DNA of 64,000 bases from Rippkaea orientalis PCC 8801 (GTDB lineage: Bacteria; Cyanobacteriota; Cyanobacteriia; Cyanobacteriales; Microcystaceae). The DNA lies in contig NC_011726.1 of the NCBI RefSeq assembly GCF_000021805.1, forward strand, positions 3,132,097 to 3,196,096, in the 5' to 3' direction. Shown here in pieces: positions 57,185 through 64,000 of the stretch. Position 1 is the first letter of the stretch. The number at the start of each line of letters is the position of its first letter. Made by a program: the position numbers and the translations under genes. Under the pieces are notes generated by a model that saw only the letters and a program-made list of their open reading frames with translations, did not search any database and was not told the DNA's origin.

Positions 57185-58803
57185 TTGACGGGGTGACAAG
57201 GGTTGGAAAAGGCTCACCGTCAGGGATTTAGAGATCAGCGATCGCCTGAAAAAATAGATTCAGCCCACCCGATAAACAGTACAAATAGTCTATCTAGACG
57301 AGAAAATGTCTAATTGTTAGAAATGAACAGAATTAATCTGCCCTAAAATGATAAAAAGGCTTGTTCAGTCATCATGTTCTTTCATCATCATCTATGGATT
57401 TTTTGCCTTTCTATCAGGACTATTTACAAAACGCATTATCAAAAAGTAAATTTTTACTTTTACGAATATTAATATGGCTTTTACAAGTTCATAAACAAGT
57501 TAGAATAGAACGGTTAGCGGCTTATCTTCCTCTTCCTATTCTATACGAAAGTCGTAGAAAGAAGATTCAAAGATTTTTAGTCGAACCGTGCTTAAGCCTT
57601 GTCTTATTATGGTTTCCTCTGATAAAATTAATAGTAGAACGAGAATTTAAACCAGGAAGTCGTTTAACTTTAGTTTTGGATAGGACTCAGTGGCAGGATA
57701 AAAATGTGTTCATGATTAGTGTAGTTTGGAGAAAGAGAGCCTTCCCTATTTACTGGCAAATTCTAGAGAAAAAAGGAAGCAGCAACGTCAAAGAACAAAT
57801 CGCTTTAATCCGACCGGTCTTGAAATTATTTGCCGACTATGAGTTATTAATTTTAGGGGATAGGGAGTTTCATGGGGTAGAATTATCTTATTGGTTAAAG
57901 AAACGAAACCGAACGGCTAAAAATCCCATCTATTTTGCTTTTCGAGAAAGGAAAAATGTCTACATTAGAAGAAGTAAGAAGAATCAAAAACGCTTTCAAG
58001 ATTTAACCCTGACCCCAGGAGTCAAAGTTTTTGAAAAAAACATTTTTATCACCAAGCAAAAAGGGTTTGGTCGCTTTAATGTATTGGCTTATCAGAAGAG
58101 AAAATATAGAAACCATCAGGAAGAAGAACCTTGGTTTATTATAACCAATTTAGATAACCCATCCGAAGTCATAAAATATTATAAAATCAGAGGTGGAATT
58201 GAAGCTATGTTTCGAGATTATAAGAGTGGAGGATATAATCTCGAAGGGAGTAAAGCTAATATTCATCGACTTACTAACTTGATTTTATTAATAGCTATTG
58301 CTTATACTTTATCGGCTTTAAAAGGGAAGTCAATTAAAAATAGAGGATATCAAAAGTATATATCTAGACTAACAGAACCGAAAAGACAAGTCAGAAGACA
58401 TAGTGAATTTTGGGTAGGGCTATATGGACAAAGTTGGGTCTTAGCCTGGGATTTCTGTTACTTGTTTGTTGAACAAATTATGAGAATTAACCTTCACAAA
58501 ATTAATGAATATAACCGAGGTTTAAAAGCCTTATCTGCTATTAGTTAATTTCCTCTTATTTCGTCGCATACATTGTAACCATGTAATCAGTTAAACAATA
58601 ACTGATAAATTTATTGTATCATTTTTTCAGCTATTCAAATAATAATCGAAAAAAATTTCCCCCGCGCTTTTGTAACATTAATGAAGCCAATTGTAATAAT
58701 AAAAAGCATTAGTGAGAGTTATTAATAACGGGGATTTTAAATTTAAGTCAAGTCGGCAAACTACGCTCTGGTAAGCCTTTCCCAACTCTTGTCACCCCGT
58801 CAA
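57185..58803 (+). mobile_element. IS4-family insertion sequence, apparently intact (1619 bp)
   Basis: Terminal inverted repeats of 30 bp (57185-57214 and 58774-58803) agree at 28 positions, starting TTGACGGGGTGACAAG. A 9-bp direct repeat GCACTGGAT flanks it (57176-57184 and 58804-58812), the target duplication. It encodes one full-length transposase. The clean target duplication and intact gene suggest recent insertion. The stretch 58549-58773 after the transposase has no gene. Confidence 0.93.
57394..58548 (+). CDS. IS4-family DDE transposase
   Basis: 384 residues from ATG 57394; an in-frame TTG at 57361 would add 11. The RNase H-fold acidic residues are seen in LVLDRTQW (first D), LILGDREFHG (second D) and GGIEAMFRD (E). 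The IS4 family signature Y-(2)-R-(3)-E-(6)-K is present in YKIRGGIEAMFRDYK. Length and intact frame indicate it may be active. It serves only the surrounding element. Confidence 0.93.
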   Translation: MDFLPFYQDYLQNALSKSKFLLLRILIWLLQVHKQVRIERLAAYLPLPILYESRRKKIQRFLVEPCLSLVLLWFPLIKLIVEREFKPGSRLTLVLDRTQWQDKNVFMISVVWRKRAFPIYWQILEKKGSSNVKEQIALIRPVLKLFADYELLILGDREFHGVELSYWLKKRNRTAKNPIYFAFRERKNVYIRRSKKNQKRFQDLTLTPGVKVFEKNIFITKQKGFGRFNVLAYQKRKYRNHQEEEPWFIITNLDNPSEVIKYYKIRGGIEAMFRDYKSGGYNLEGSKANIHRLTNLILLIAIAYTLSALKGKSIKNRGYQKYISRLTEPKRQVRRHSEFWVGLYGQSWVLAWDFCYLFVEQIMRINLHKINEYNRGLKALSAIS

Positions 58804-59119
58804 GCACTGGATACTGAAGCAGCCTCAAACGAGCACGGTTTTATTTTGGGCTGCGAATGTTGTTTCGGCTCTATTGTTTGGGGCAGCACATCTACCTCAG
58901 TTTGCCTTGATGGCAAGTGGATTACCATTCGGTCTGATTGGAGTCGTACTACTGCAAAATGGTGTTGTTGGTCTAACCTTTGGATGGCTCTACTGGCAGT
59001 GGGGACTTTTGGCTGCGGTGCTAGCTCACATTATGGCTGATATCGTCATTCATGTCCTCATCCCGACATTTTTCAGCTAGAAGAAATGACTATAAATTTT
59101 TTCAATCAAGAAAATAACT

Positions 59120-59146
59120 TCTAGTGAGGAGAGCATCAACACTAGA
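59120..59146. terminator. Hairpin between convergent genes
   Basis: TCTAGTG (59120-59126) pairs with CACTAGA (59140-59146) around a 13-base loop, in the 66-bp gap between the CPBP remnant and the SDR gene, which converge. It could be a bidirectional terminator, although no strong T-run follows. Confidence 0.35.
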
Positions 59147-60121
59147 TTAAATTTTGGGAGATTGCAGTATTGACCATTGTAAGATCAACCAAGGAATTTT
59201 GAAATCTGGGATAACCCAAGAATATTTTCTCAAAGCAGCGATAGCAGAAGGCAGGATAAAACGCAGAGAACGTAAAGAAACCGGACGGTTGCCATTTTCA
59301 TCAATGATTTTATAGCGTTGGGCAAGTTCTGCTACAATCTGCACTTTACCTGTTAGATTTATGGTATTTTCTTCAGCAGCCAAAGCCGCAATGACTCGTC
59401 CTGTAAACAAAGGGGTTTCCCAATTGTAGCGATCGCGCATCGAAGAAGTTGGTGAGTCTTGCTCCTTTTGAGTCTTTAAGTCCTCTGCCAATTTAAACAT
59501 TTGTTCGGTTCCGACAATTCCAGGCCAAATAGAAACAGAAGTAATATTATCAGACTTTAATTCGACTGCCATGTCTGAGGCCAAGCGATCACAAGCTGCT
59601 TTTCCTACCCCATAAGCAGCCCCAAAAATGTAAGAGAGTCCCCCCCACGAGGAAATGGTACAAATTAGTCCTTGTTGACGCTGACTCATCAAACGGGCTG
59701 CATAAATACTAGCAATATAATGGCTACGAAGACCAACATTGTTAATATCATCCCAAAGTCTCGGCTCTTGTTTCCAAAACGCTTGGCCAAATGCCTTGCT
59801 AATCGCTTTTACCCCTGAAAAAACATTATTCACCAAGATATCCAGTTGTCCCTTTTGTTCTCTTTCAATACGTTCAAATAATAACCGTACCTGCTCATCA
59901 TCACTATGGTCTACTTGAACAGGGATACAGACCCCACCTGCTTTTTCAACCGCTTGCTGTGTTTCTAACAGAGTTCCAGAAATGTTCTCATCAGAGGGAT
60001 GAAGTGAGCGACCCGTAATATAAACCGTTGCGCCAGCTTCCCCTAAACCGATAGCAATCCCTTTACCAAGACCTCTCGTTGCTCCTGTGACTAAGGCTAT
60101 TTTCCCCTTAAGATTTTTCAT
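59147..60121 (-). CDS. Short-chain dehydrogenase/reductase (DHRS1-like)
   Basis: A 324-residue SDR. The NAD(P) motif TGATRGLGKGIA is at the start, followed by YITGRS (suggesting NADP), NNVFSG, the catalytic Ser in TISSWGG and the YxxxK pair in AAYGVGKAACDRLA. The extended C-terminus and the overall pattern resemble DHRS1-like SDRs of unknown substrate. Its start lies 8 bp after the end of the 2-hydroxyacid dehydrogenase gene on the same strand, so they are likely one operon. Confidence 0.93.
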   Translation of the reverse strand: MKNLKGKIALVTGATRGLGKGIAIGLGEAGATVYITGRSLHPSDENISGTLLETQQAVEKAGGVCIPVQVDHSDDEQVRLLFERIEREQKGQLDILVNNVFSGVKAISKAFGQAFWKQEPRLWDDINNVGLRSHYIASIYAARLMSQRQQGLICTISSWGGLSYIFGAAYGVGKAACDRLASDMAVELKSDNITSVSIWPGIVGTEQMFKLAEDLKTQKEQDSPTSSMRDRYNWETPLFTGRVIAALAAEENTINLTGKVQIVAELAQRYKIIDENGNRPVSLRSLRFILPSAIAALRKYSWVIPDFKIPWLILQWSILQSPKI

Positions 60122-60129
60122 GAGCTCGC

Positions 60130-61098
60130 TTAATAATTAACACAATTAGGTAATGGTTGACCTTGCAAACCTGCTAACAGATTTTGAGCAGCCATTATTG
60201 CCATTTTAGACCGAGTTTGATAACTCGCACTACCAATATGAGGTGTCACAATCACATTACTCAATGTTAATAATTGATGGTCTTTTGGCAAGGGTTCAGG
60301 TTCAGTTACATCAAGAGCAGCACCAGCTATTTCTCCTTGTTTTAAGGTATCATACAGAGCCTTTTGGTCAATAATTCCTCCTCTAGCAGTATTCACTAAA
60401 AAAGCCGTTTCTTTCATTAGTTTTAATTCATTTTTTCCAATTAAATGATAAGTTTTTTCAGTCAAAGGGGTATGCAAACTGATAAAATCGGACTCTTTTA
60501 ATAATTGTTCAAAAGGGACATAGTTGACCCCTAACTCTTGTTCTAATCCAACCTCCAGACGATGGGGCTGACTATAAAGAATATTCAAGTTAAACCCCCT
60601 AGCACGACGAGCCACTGCTCGTCCAATTCTTCCTAATCCAATAATTCCTAACGTTGCCCCAACAAAGTCAGACCCTAATAATCCCATGGGTTGCCAAGTT
60701 GTCCATTTTCCTTGTTTGATATAATCTTCTGCCTCTGTAACTCGACGGGTAATTGCCATTAATAAAGCCCAAGTTAAATCGGCAGTGGCTTCTGTTAAAA
60801 CCCCTGGAGTATGACCAACAGGAATCTCTCTATTCGTAGCAGCTTGAACATCAATGTTGTCATAGCCGACTGCCATTTGACTAATGACTTTGAGATGGGG
60901 GGCGTGGTTAATTAATCGCTGATCGATTTGGTCAGTTAATAAACATAATAACCCCTCAATTTCTTGAACTTTCTCTAACAAAATAGAATAGGGAGGAGGT
61001 TCACTTTTATCCCAGATTTCTAAGTCAACTTGCTCTTTTAATAAATCTAGTCCTTCACGCGGGATGTGACGGGTAATAAAAACTTTGGGTTTAGACAT
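60130..61098 (-). CDS. D-2-hydroxyacid dehydrogenase (glyoxylate/hydroxypyruvate reductase type)
   Basis: A 322-residue D-isomer-specific 2-hydroxyacid dehydrogenase. The start KVFITRHIPREGLDLL is typical of the GyaR/GRHPR group. The Rossmann motif is GLGRIGRAVARR; the catalytic Arg is in NTARGGIID, Glu in DVTEPEPLP and His in TPHIGSAS. It would reduce glyoxylate or hydroxypyruvate with NAD(P)H, as in photorespiration. It is first in a two-gene unit with the SDR and is divergent from the membrane protein gene at 61186. Confidence 0.95.
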   Translation of the reverse strand: MSKPKVFITRHIPREGLDLLKEQVDLEIWDKSEPPPYSILLEKVQEIEGLLCLLTDQIDQRLINHAPHLKVISQMAVGYDNIDVQAATNREIPVGHTPGVLTEATADLTWALLMAITRRVTEAEDYIKQGKWTTWQPMGLLGSDFVGATLGIIGLGRIGRAVARRARGFNLNILYSQPHRLEVGLEQELGVNYVPFEQLLKESDFISLHTPLTEKTYHLIGKNELKLMKETAFLVNTARGGIIDQKALYDTLKQGEIAGAALDVTEPEPLPKDHQLLTLSNVIVTPHIGSASYQTRSKMAIMAAQNLLAGLQGQPLPNCVNY

Positions 61099-61185
61099 AA
61101 TTAATCGGTCACTAATAATTCATCTTAATTGGTATATCGTTAATCTGCCATAAAATAGAGATATCGCAGATGGGAGCAATTAACC

Positions 61186-61569
61186 ATGATCTTACTCTAC
61201 TTACTCGCATGGATTCCAATGGTCTTGATCGCTATTGTCAATGGCATCATTAGAGAAACAACTTACGGGAAGTATCTCCGTGAATTACAGTCTCATCAGG
61301 TTTCAACATTAACCGCAGTTGTTGTGTTAGGTTTTTATATGTGGGGATTAACTTATTTCCTCCCTTCCACTTCCTCTTTTCAAGCTCTAGCAATGGGGAT
61401 AATCTGGTTAGGATTAACCGTTATCTTTGAGTTTACTTTTGGTCATTATGTAGCCAAACAATCATGGCAAAAATTGTTAGAAGATTATAATTTATTGGCT
61501 GGACGAGTATGGGTTATTGTTCTTCTTTGGATTATGACAGCTCCGTTACTATTTTATCATTTACACTAA
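61186..61569 (+). CDS. Small integral membrane protein, unrecognised family
   Basis: 127 residues with a good ribosome site (GGGAG about 10 bases before the ATG). Hydrophobic segments lie at about 1-20, 40-60, 65-85 and 106-124, suggesting four membrane spans, with a charged loop (RETTYGKYLRELQSHQ) after the first. GLTVIFEFTFGHYV resembles a conserved motif. I do not recognise the family. Its neighbours (a dehydrogenase unit and the broken xseA) give no clue. Confidence 0.8.
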   Translation: MILLYLLAWIPMVLIAIVNGIIRETTYGKYLRELQSHQVSTLTAVVVLGFYMWGLTYFLPSTSSFQALAMGIIWLGLTVIFEFTFGHYVAKQSWQKLLEDYNLLAGRVWVIVLLWIMTAPLLFYHLH

Positions 61570-61581
61570 CTTATATAACTC

Positions 61582-61824
61582 ATGACAAAAGGCATCTAGA
61601 GCCTCCCGTAGAAGCAGGAAAGCCTCATAGTGATATGGGCAGCCCGCGCAATCTCCGCTTGCGCTCAGCGTCGGGAGGATGTCACAAAAGGCTTATCGTT
61701 AACCAATCCCCTAGAAACCGCTTTATCCTTGGCCGGAGTCACCGAATACCTCCAATTGCTGCTAGAAGATGATCCCCAATTAAATCAGTTATGGGTGACG
61801 GGGGAAGTTTCGAGTTTAACCTGA
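61582..61824 (+). pseudogene. xseA: xseA (exodeoxyribonuclease VII large subunit) 5' fragment, disrupted twice
   Basis: After a 90-bp insertion, the frame at 61684-61818 reads TKGLSLTNPLETALSLAG then a stretch ending LWVTGEVSS, the start of the OB-fold domain of exonuclease VII large subunit. The likely original start, ATG-ACA-AAA-GGC at 61582-61593, lies on the other side of the insertion. The insertion brings an in-frame TAG. At 61819 an IS982-type end begins and the reading frame stops at 61822-61824. The rest of xseA (over 350 residues) is not in the window, so this copy is a dead fragment. Confidence 0.72.
61594..61683. repeat. 90-bp palindromic insertion in xseA with 9-bp direct repeats
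   Basis: ACAAAAGGC occurs at 61585-61593 and again at 61684-61692, as expected for a target duplication around a 90-bp insert. The insert is GC-rich, with CCTCCCG near its left end and CGGGAGG near its right end, and an inner GCGCA/TGCGC pair. It codes for nothing. It may be a miniature element, or the 3' end remnant of an IS200/IS605-type transposon, whose ends look like this in cyanobacteria (from memory). Confidence 0.55.
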
Positions 61825-61936
61825 GTTCGACGAGATAAAGAAACACTATTGTTATTCTCAATATCTAAGTCAAAATATGATGATATTGACGATTATCTGA
61901 AATAGTAACCGCCAACAATCAAGGCTAAAGTTCTTG

Positions 61937-62449
61937 TTAAAAAACAGCAGGAGGCAAAGCCAGTTTACCTTTTGACCCTAAATCGAGAGAAGGTTTTTGA
62001 GGCAAATAAGTATAAGCAATCAGTCCAGCAAAAAGGTTAACAAAAAAGTTCCAAATACTACGATGTCTTGAATGTTCAATTTGGGAGATATTTTTAAGTT
62101 GGTCGTTAACCGTTTCAATTAAAGAACGCTTACGAAGTAAAATTTTATCAATGAGTTTGACTAACTTTTGCTTCATCTTCTTTTTATGACGAGTGATTAA
62201 TTGAAGTCCTTGTTGATAGAGCTTTTCAAAGAGTTCTTGAGAAATATATCCTCGATCTCCAAATAATTTACCGATCAAATCTTGCGTTAATTCGGGGACA
62301 GGTTTACGGTCATCTATATTGCCTGGAGTTAACTTCAAAGCCAATCATTCACCTCGCTCATTGATAGTTAAATGAAGTTTAAAACCTTGATAAAAATCAT
62401 CTACATCACAAAATACTTCGGTAAGATCGAGACGAGATTTTATATCCAT
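61937..62449 (-). pseudogene. IS982-family transposase, internal deletion and nonsense codon
   Basis: Reading on the - strand from ATG 62449: MDIKSRLDLTEVFCDVDDFY, the N-terminus of the family, runs straight into GFKLHLTINERGE, a segment that normally lies much further along. An in-frame TGA at 62347-62345 follows. The rest is the conserved C-terminal part with LTPGNIDDRKPV, GDRGYISQELFEKL and NDQLKNISQIEHSRHRS. About half of the catalytic domain is missing, so it cannot be active. Confidence 0.85.
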
Positions 62450-62495
62450 AGCACCAGATCTCAATGAACGCTACTTCTAGCATAGATCTGGTGCT
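62450..62495. repeat. 12-bp perfect inverted repeat inside the IS982 remnant
   Basis: AGCACCAGATCT (62450-62461) and AGATCTGGTGCT (62484-62495) flank a 22-base loop, just before the transposase start. It may be part of the element's leader or a small insertion. Confidence 0.6.
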
Positions 62496-62528
62496 TTCCT
62501 CTGGTTCATAAATTTCCGTCGAACTCAC

Positions 62529-62630
62529 GTTAGTCCAGATGCTTATCAACAACATTCGCTATGGGATTCAAAAAAAGAATGGAAAAATATCTTAAATAAC
62601 CTTCAATTAATGGATGCAAAATCATCCTGA
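62529..62630 (+). pseudogene. Orphan C-terminal gene fragment abutting the IS982 end
   Basis: A short open frame begins within the IS end and runs to TGA 62628-62630. It reads SPDAYQQHSLWDSKKEWKN and then about 12 more residues, with a protein-like composition. It may be the 3' end of a gene truncated by the IS-linked deletion. I do not recognise the family. It is not the continuation of xseA. Confidence 0.35.
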
Positions 62631-62802
62631 TTGGTTAATCATTAGAAACATAACTAATGCTTCAGGTATTGTTCTAGGCATTTTTCTAGAGATTCTGGAT
62701 CGATTCTCTCAAAAACTCTTCTATTTGTTTTTTGACATAAGGTCTCTTTTTGTGTCATCTATCCATATTTTACTTCTTTTGTCAAGTACATTTTATGCAA
62801 TT

Positions 62803-64000
62803 TTAGATGAGCTTACCCTGCATTCCCTCCTGAGACAACGGCAACCAAACCATAAACCGTGTTCCTTTTTTTTGTTTAGCATTAATTGGACTAAAGACTT
62901 CTATTATACCCTCCATTTGATTAACAAGATCTTTAACAATAGCTAACCCTAAACCCGTTCCAGAAATATCTCCTTCTGCTTGAATGCCGCGATAATGACG
63001 ATCAAAAATATGTGCTTGATCTTCTAAGGGAATACCATATCCCGTATCCTCAATCAAAATTCCTTGATAAGTCTTCTGATCAATGATTGAAATTAAGCCT
63101 AATTCGACTCTAACTTGTCCTCCTTTTGGAGTATATTTTATAGCATTATCAATCAAATTATTTAATACTTCTCGTAAGGCTTGACTATTGGCATAAACAG
63201 ACGGTAAATCCCTAGGAATATCGGCTTTTAAATCAATTTGTTTCTCTTGGGCAATGGATTTTATAGAGATTAATAAAGGGTCTAAAACGTCTTTAATATT
63301 AACGGGAGATAATGTTCGGGATGTTGCCGAAGGTAAAGAAGCACAAGAAAGACTAGCTTTAGCATTGAGAGTAACGGTATCTTGATCCCCTTCAAAGGCT
63401 TGAATTAACTCTTGTAAATGGTCACTTTCTCGGATAATACTATCAACAATTGATCGACTTTTTTCATCTGACTTAAGACGTTTTAAAAGCAATTTACTAA
63501 AAATTCGTAACGCCGTTAGAGGGTTCCGCAATTGATGAAAAAGATCGTCTAAGCGATCGCGTTCTTGAACTTTTAAACCCTGTTGCTGACGTAATTGTTC
63601 TTGATACCAATTTTGACGACGATCTAATAAACCCGCGATCGCTAAGGTTTTAGCAATCGTTTCCACTTGGGTTAACTCTTCAGGTTGCCAAGGACAATTT
63701 TTACGCTCAGTTACTAACAATCCTACCATGATTTCTGTGTGTATCAAAGGCAAAACCAATCGATAGGGATCTTGAGAAAACCGACGACTACTATCAAGGA
63801 TAGCTTGATCACCATTGGGGTCAACGGTAGAAGATTTACCCAGAAGTAACCGAGGTAACTTATTAAGCGGTTCTGGACTATTCGGTAAAGCTAAACTCTT
63901 AAGATTTTTACTTGACCAGATATCCTCCTTGGTGGGATAAAAGACCAGAGGAATTAAATCTGTCTGTTGTCCAGCTTCACTTTCTTGCGCTAGATAAATG
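62803..64000 (-). CDS. Sensor histidine kinase (GAF-like region, HisKA, HATPase), 5' end outside window
   Basis: The frame is open to the right edge, so the N-terminus is missing; about 398 residues are visible. The first part resembles a GAF-type sensory domain (PYRLVLPLIHTEIMVGLLVTE). The dimerisation/phosphoacceptor helix has the H-box FHQLRNPLTALR. The ATPase domain has the N-box NLIDNAIKYTP, G1 DTGYGIPLE, F-box FDRHYRG and G2 GTGLGLAIV. No membrane segment is visible, suggesting a soluble kinase or one whose membrane part lies outside. No response regulator is nearby in the window, so partner and signal are unknown. Confidence 0.93.
   Translation of the reverse strand, partial: IYLAQESEAGQQTDLIPLVFYPTKEDIWSSKNLKSLALPNSPEPLNKLPRLLLGKSSTVDPNGDQAILDSSRRFSQDPYRLVLPLIHTEIMVGLLVTERKNCPWQPEELTQVETIAKTLAIAGLLDRRQNWYQEQLRQQQGLKVQERDRLDDLFHQLRNPLTALRIFSKLLLKRLKSDEKSRSIVDSIIRESDHLQELIQAFEGDQDTVTLNAKASLSCASLPSATSRTLSPVNIKDVLDPLLISIKSIAQEKQIDLKADIPRDLPSVYANSQALREVLNNLIDNAIKYTPKGGQVRVELGLISIIDQKTYQGILIEDTGYGIPLEDQAHIFDRHYRGIQAEGDISGTGLGLAIVKDLVNQMEGIIEVFSPINAKQKKGTRFMVWLPLSQEGMQGKLI

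Larger units (their letters stand above)
56685..59080 (+). pseudogene. CPBP-family (CAAX protease-like) membrane protease gene split by an IS4-type element
   Basis: The 5' part (56685-57184) gives 166 residues with several membrane helices and the first CPBP motif EExxxR (NEEIWFRLG). It is interrupted by the insertion at 57185-58803. The 3' part (58813-59080) carries motif two (LFGAAHLP) and motif three (LAHIMADIVIH). Removing the element and one copy of the 9-bp target repeat GCACTGGAT joins the two parts in frame across G-H-W-I-L-K-Q to a 255-residue protein with all catalytic motifs and no stop. As it stands, the upstream part ends after three element-derived bases at a TGA (57186), before the second catalytic motif. 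CPBP proteases are intramembrane metalloproteases; the target here is unknown. Confidence 0.9.
61819..62530 (-). mobile_element. Internally deleted IS982-family element (712 bp)
   Basis: Ends: ACCTGAGTTCGACG at 61819 and the inverted CGTCGAACTCACGT at 62517-62530, sharing TGAGTTCGACG, as in IS982 termini. Full IS982 members are about 1 kb; this copy has lost the middle of its transposase. No target duplication is visible (GAGTTTA on the left, TAGTCCA on the right), so flanking DNA has probably been deleted or rearranged. The 61825-61936 stretch has no gene. Confidence 0.75.

Noticed and set aside
58789-59040. Open frame on the + strand overlapping the IS end
   Set aside because: Out of frame with the clear CPBP 3' part in the same place.
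61509-61772. Open frame on the + strand spanning the membrane gene end and xseA fragment
   Set aside because: Different frame from both recognisable proteins; its middle is the palindromic insert.
62614-62946. Open frame with hydrophobic residues on the + strand
   Set aside because: Overlaps the end of the histidine kinase gene antisense, lacks a ribosome site and shows no family pattern.

Overview
The window looks like part of a cyanobacterial chromosome. It is AT-rich, it is dotted with the HIP1 octamer GCGATCGC typical of cyanobacteria, and its genes have cyanobacterial flavour (AMIN-domain TonB receptor, Mut7-C RNase, DUF1499, an acyl-ACP-reductase-like domain, IS4 and IS982 elements). 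A unicellular Crocosphaera/Cyanothece-type strain is a reasonable guess; the species cannot be fixed from sequence alone.

Region 1 (1-42107, all + strand) is the 3' two thirds or more of a hybrid PKS/NRPS assembly line that begins upstream of the window. Read in gene order: ...KR-ACP | KS-AT-DH-ACP | docking-Cy-A(Cys-like)-T | KS-AT(dead)-T | C-A(basic?)-T-E | C-A(Orn-like)-T-C-A(basic?)-T-E-C | Fe(II)/2OG hydroxylase | Interface-A(Asp)-T-E | C-A(Gly)-T-C-hydroxylase | Interface-A(Asp)-T-reductase. Two SyrP/TauD-like hydroxylases, each placed directly before a degenerate condensation ('interface') domain fused to an Asp-activating A domain, predict two beta-hydroxyaspartate residues, a bidentate iron ligand. 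With a Cys-derived thiazoline this predicts a thiazoline-containing, beta-hydroxy-Asp lipopeptide siderophore. No thioesterase is present. The last protein instead ends in a domain that resembles the cyanobacterial acyl-ACP reductase (AAR) of alkane biosynthesis, which suggests reductive release as an aldehyde.

Region 2 (42131-53500) holds nadE followed by an iron-siderophore uptake locus: a TonB-like protein with an unusual coiled-coil tail, a MORN-repeat protein, two FecCD permeases and a FecE-type ATPase on the + strand, and a lipoprotein binding protein plus an AMIN-TonB-dependent receptor on the - strand. The receptor has a consensus -35 box and two Fur-box-like sites. Biosynthesis and uptake therefore sit side by side, which supports the siderophore reading.

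Region 3 (53500-64000) is ordinary accessory and housekeeping DNA with heavy repeat and IS damage: palindromic repeats, Mut7-C RNase, DUF1499, a beta-hydroxyacid dehydrogenase, an NTF2-like protein, a DUF123 remnant, a CPBP protease gene split by an intact IS4-type element (exactly restorable), an SDR, a 2-hydroxyacid dehydrogenase, a small membrane protein, an xseA start fragment broken twice (a 90-bp insertion and an internally deleted IS982), and a histidine kinase running off the right edge. No rRNA, tRNA or CRISPR array was recognised. All substrate predictions come from reading A-domain codes by eye and are provisional.
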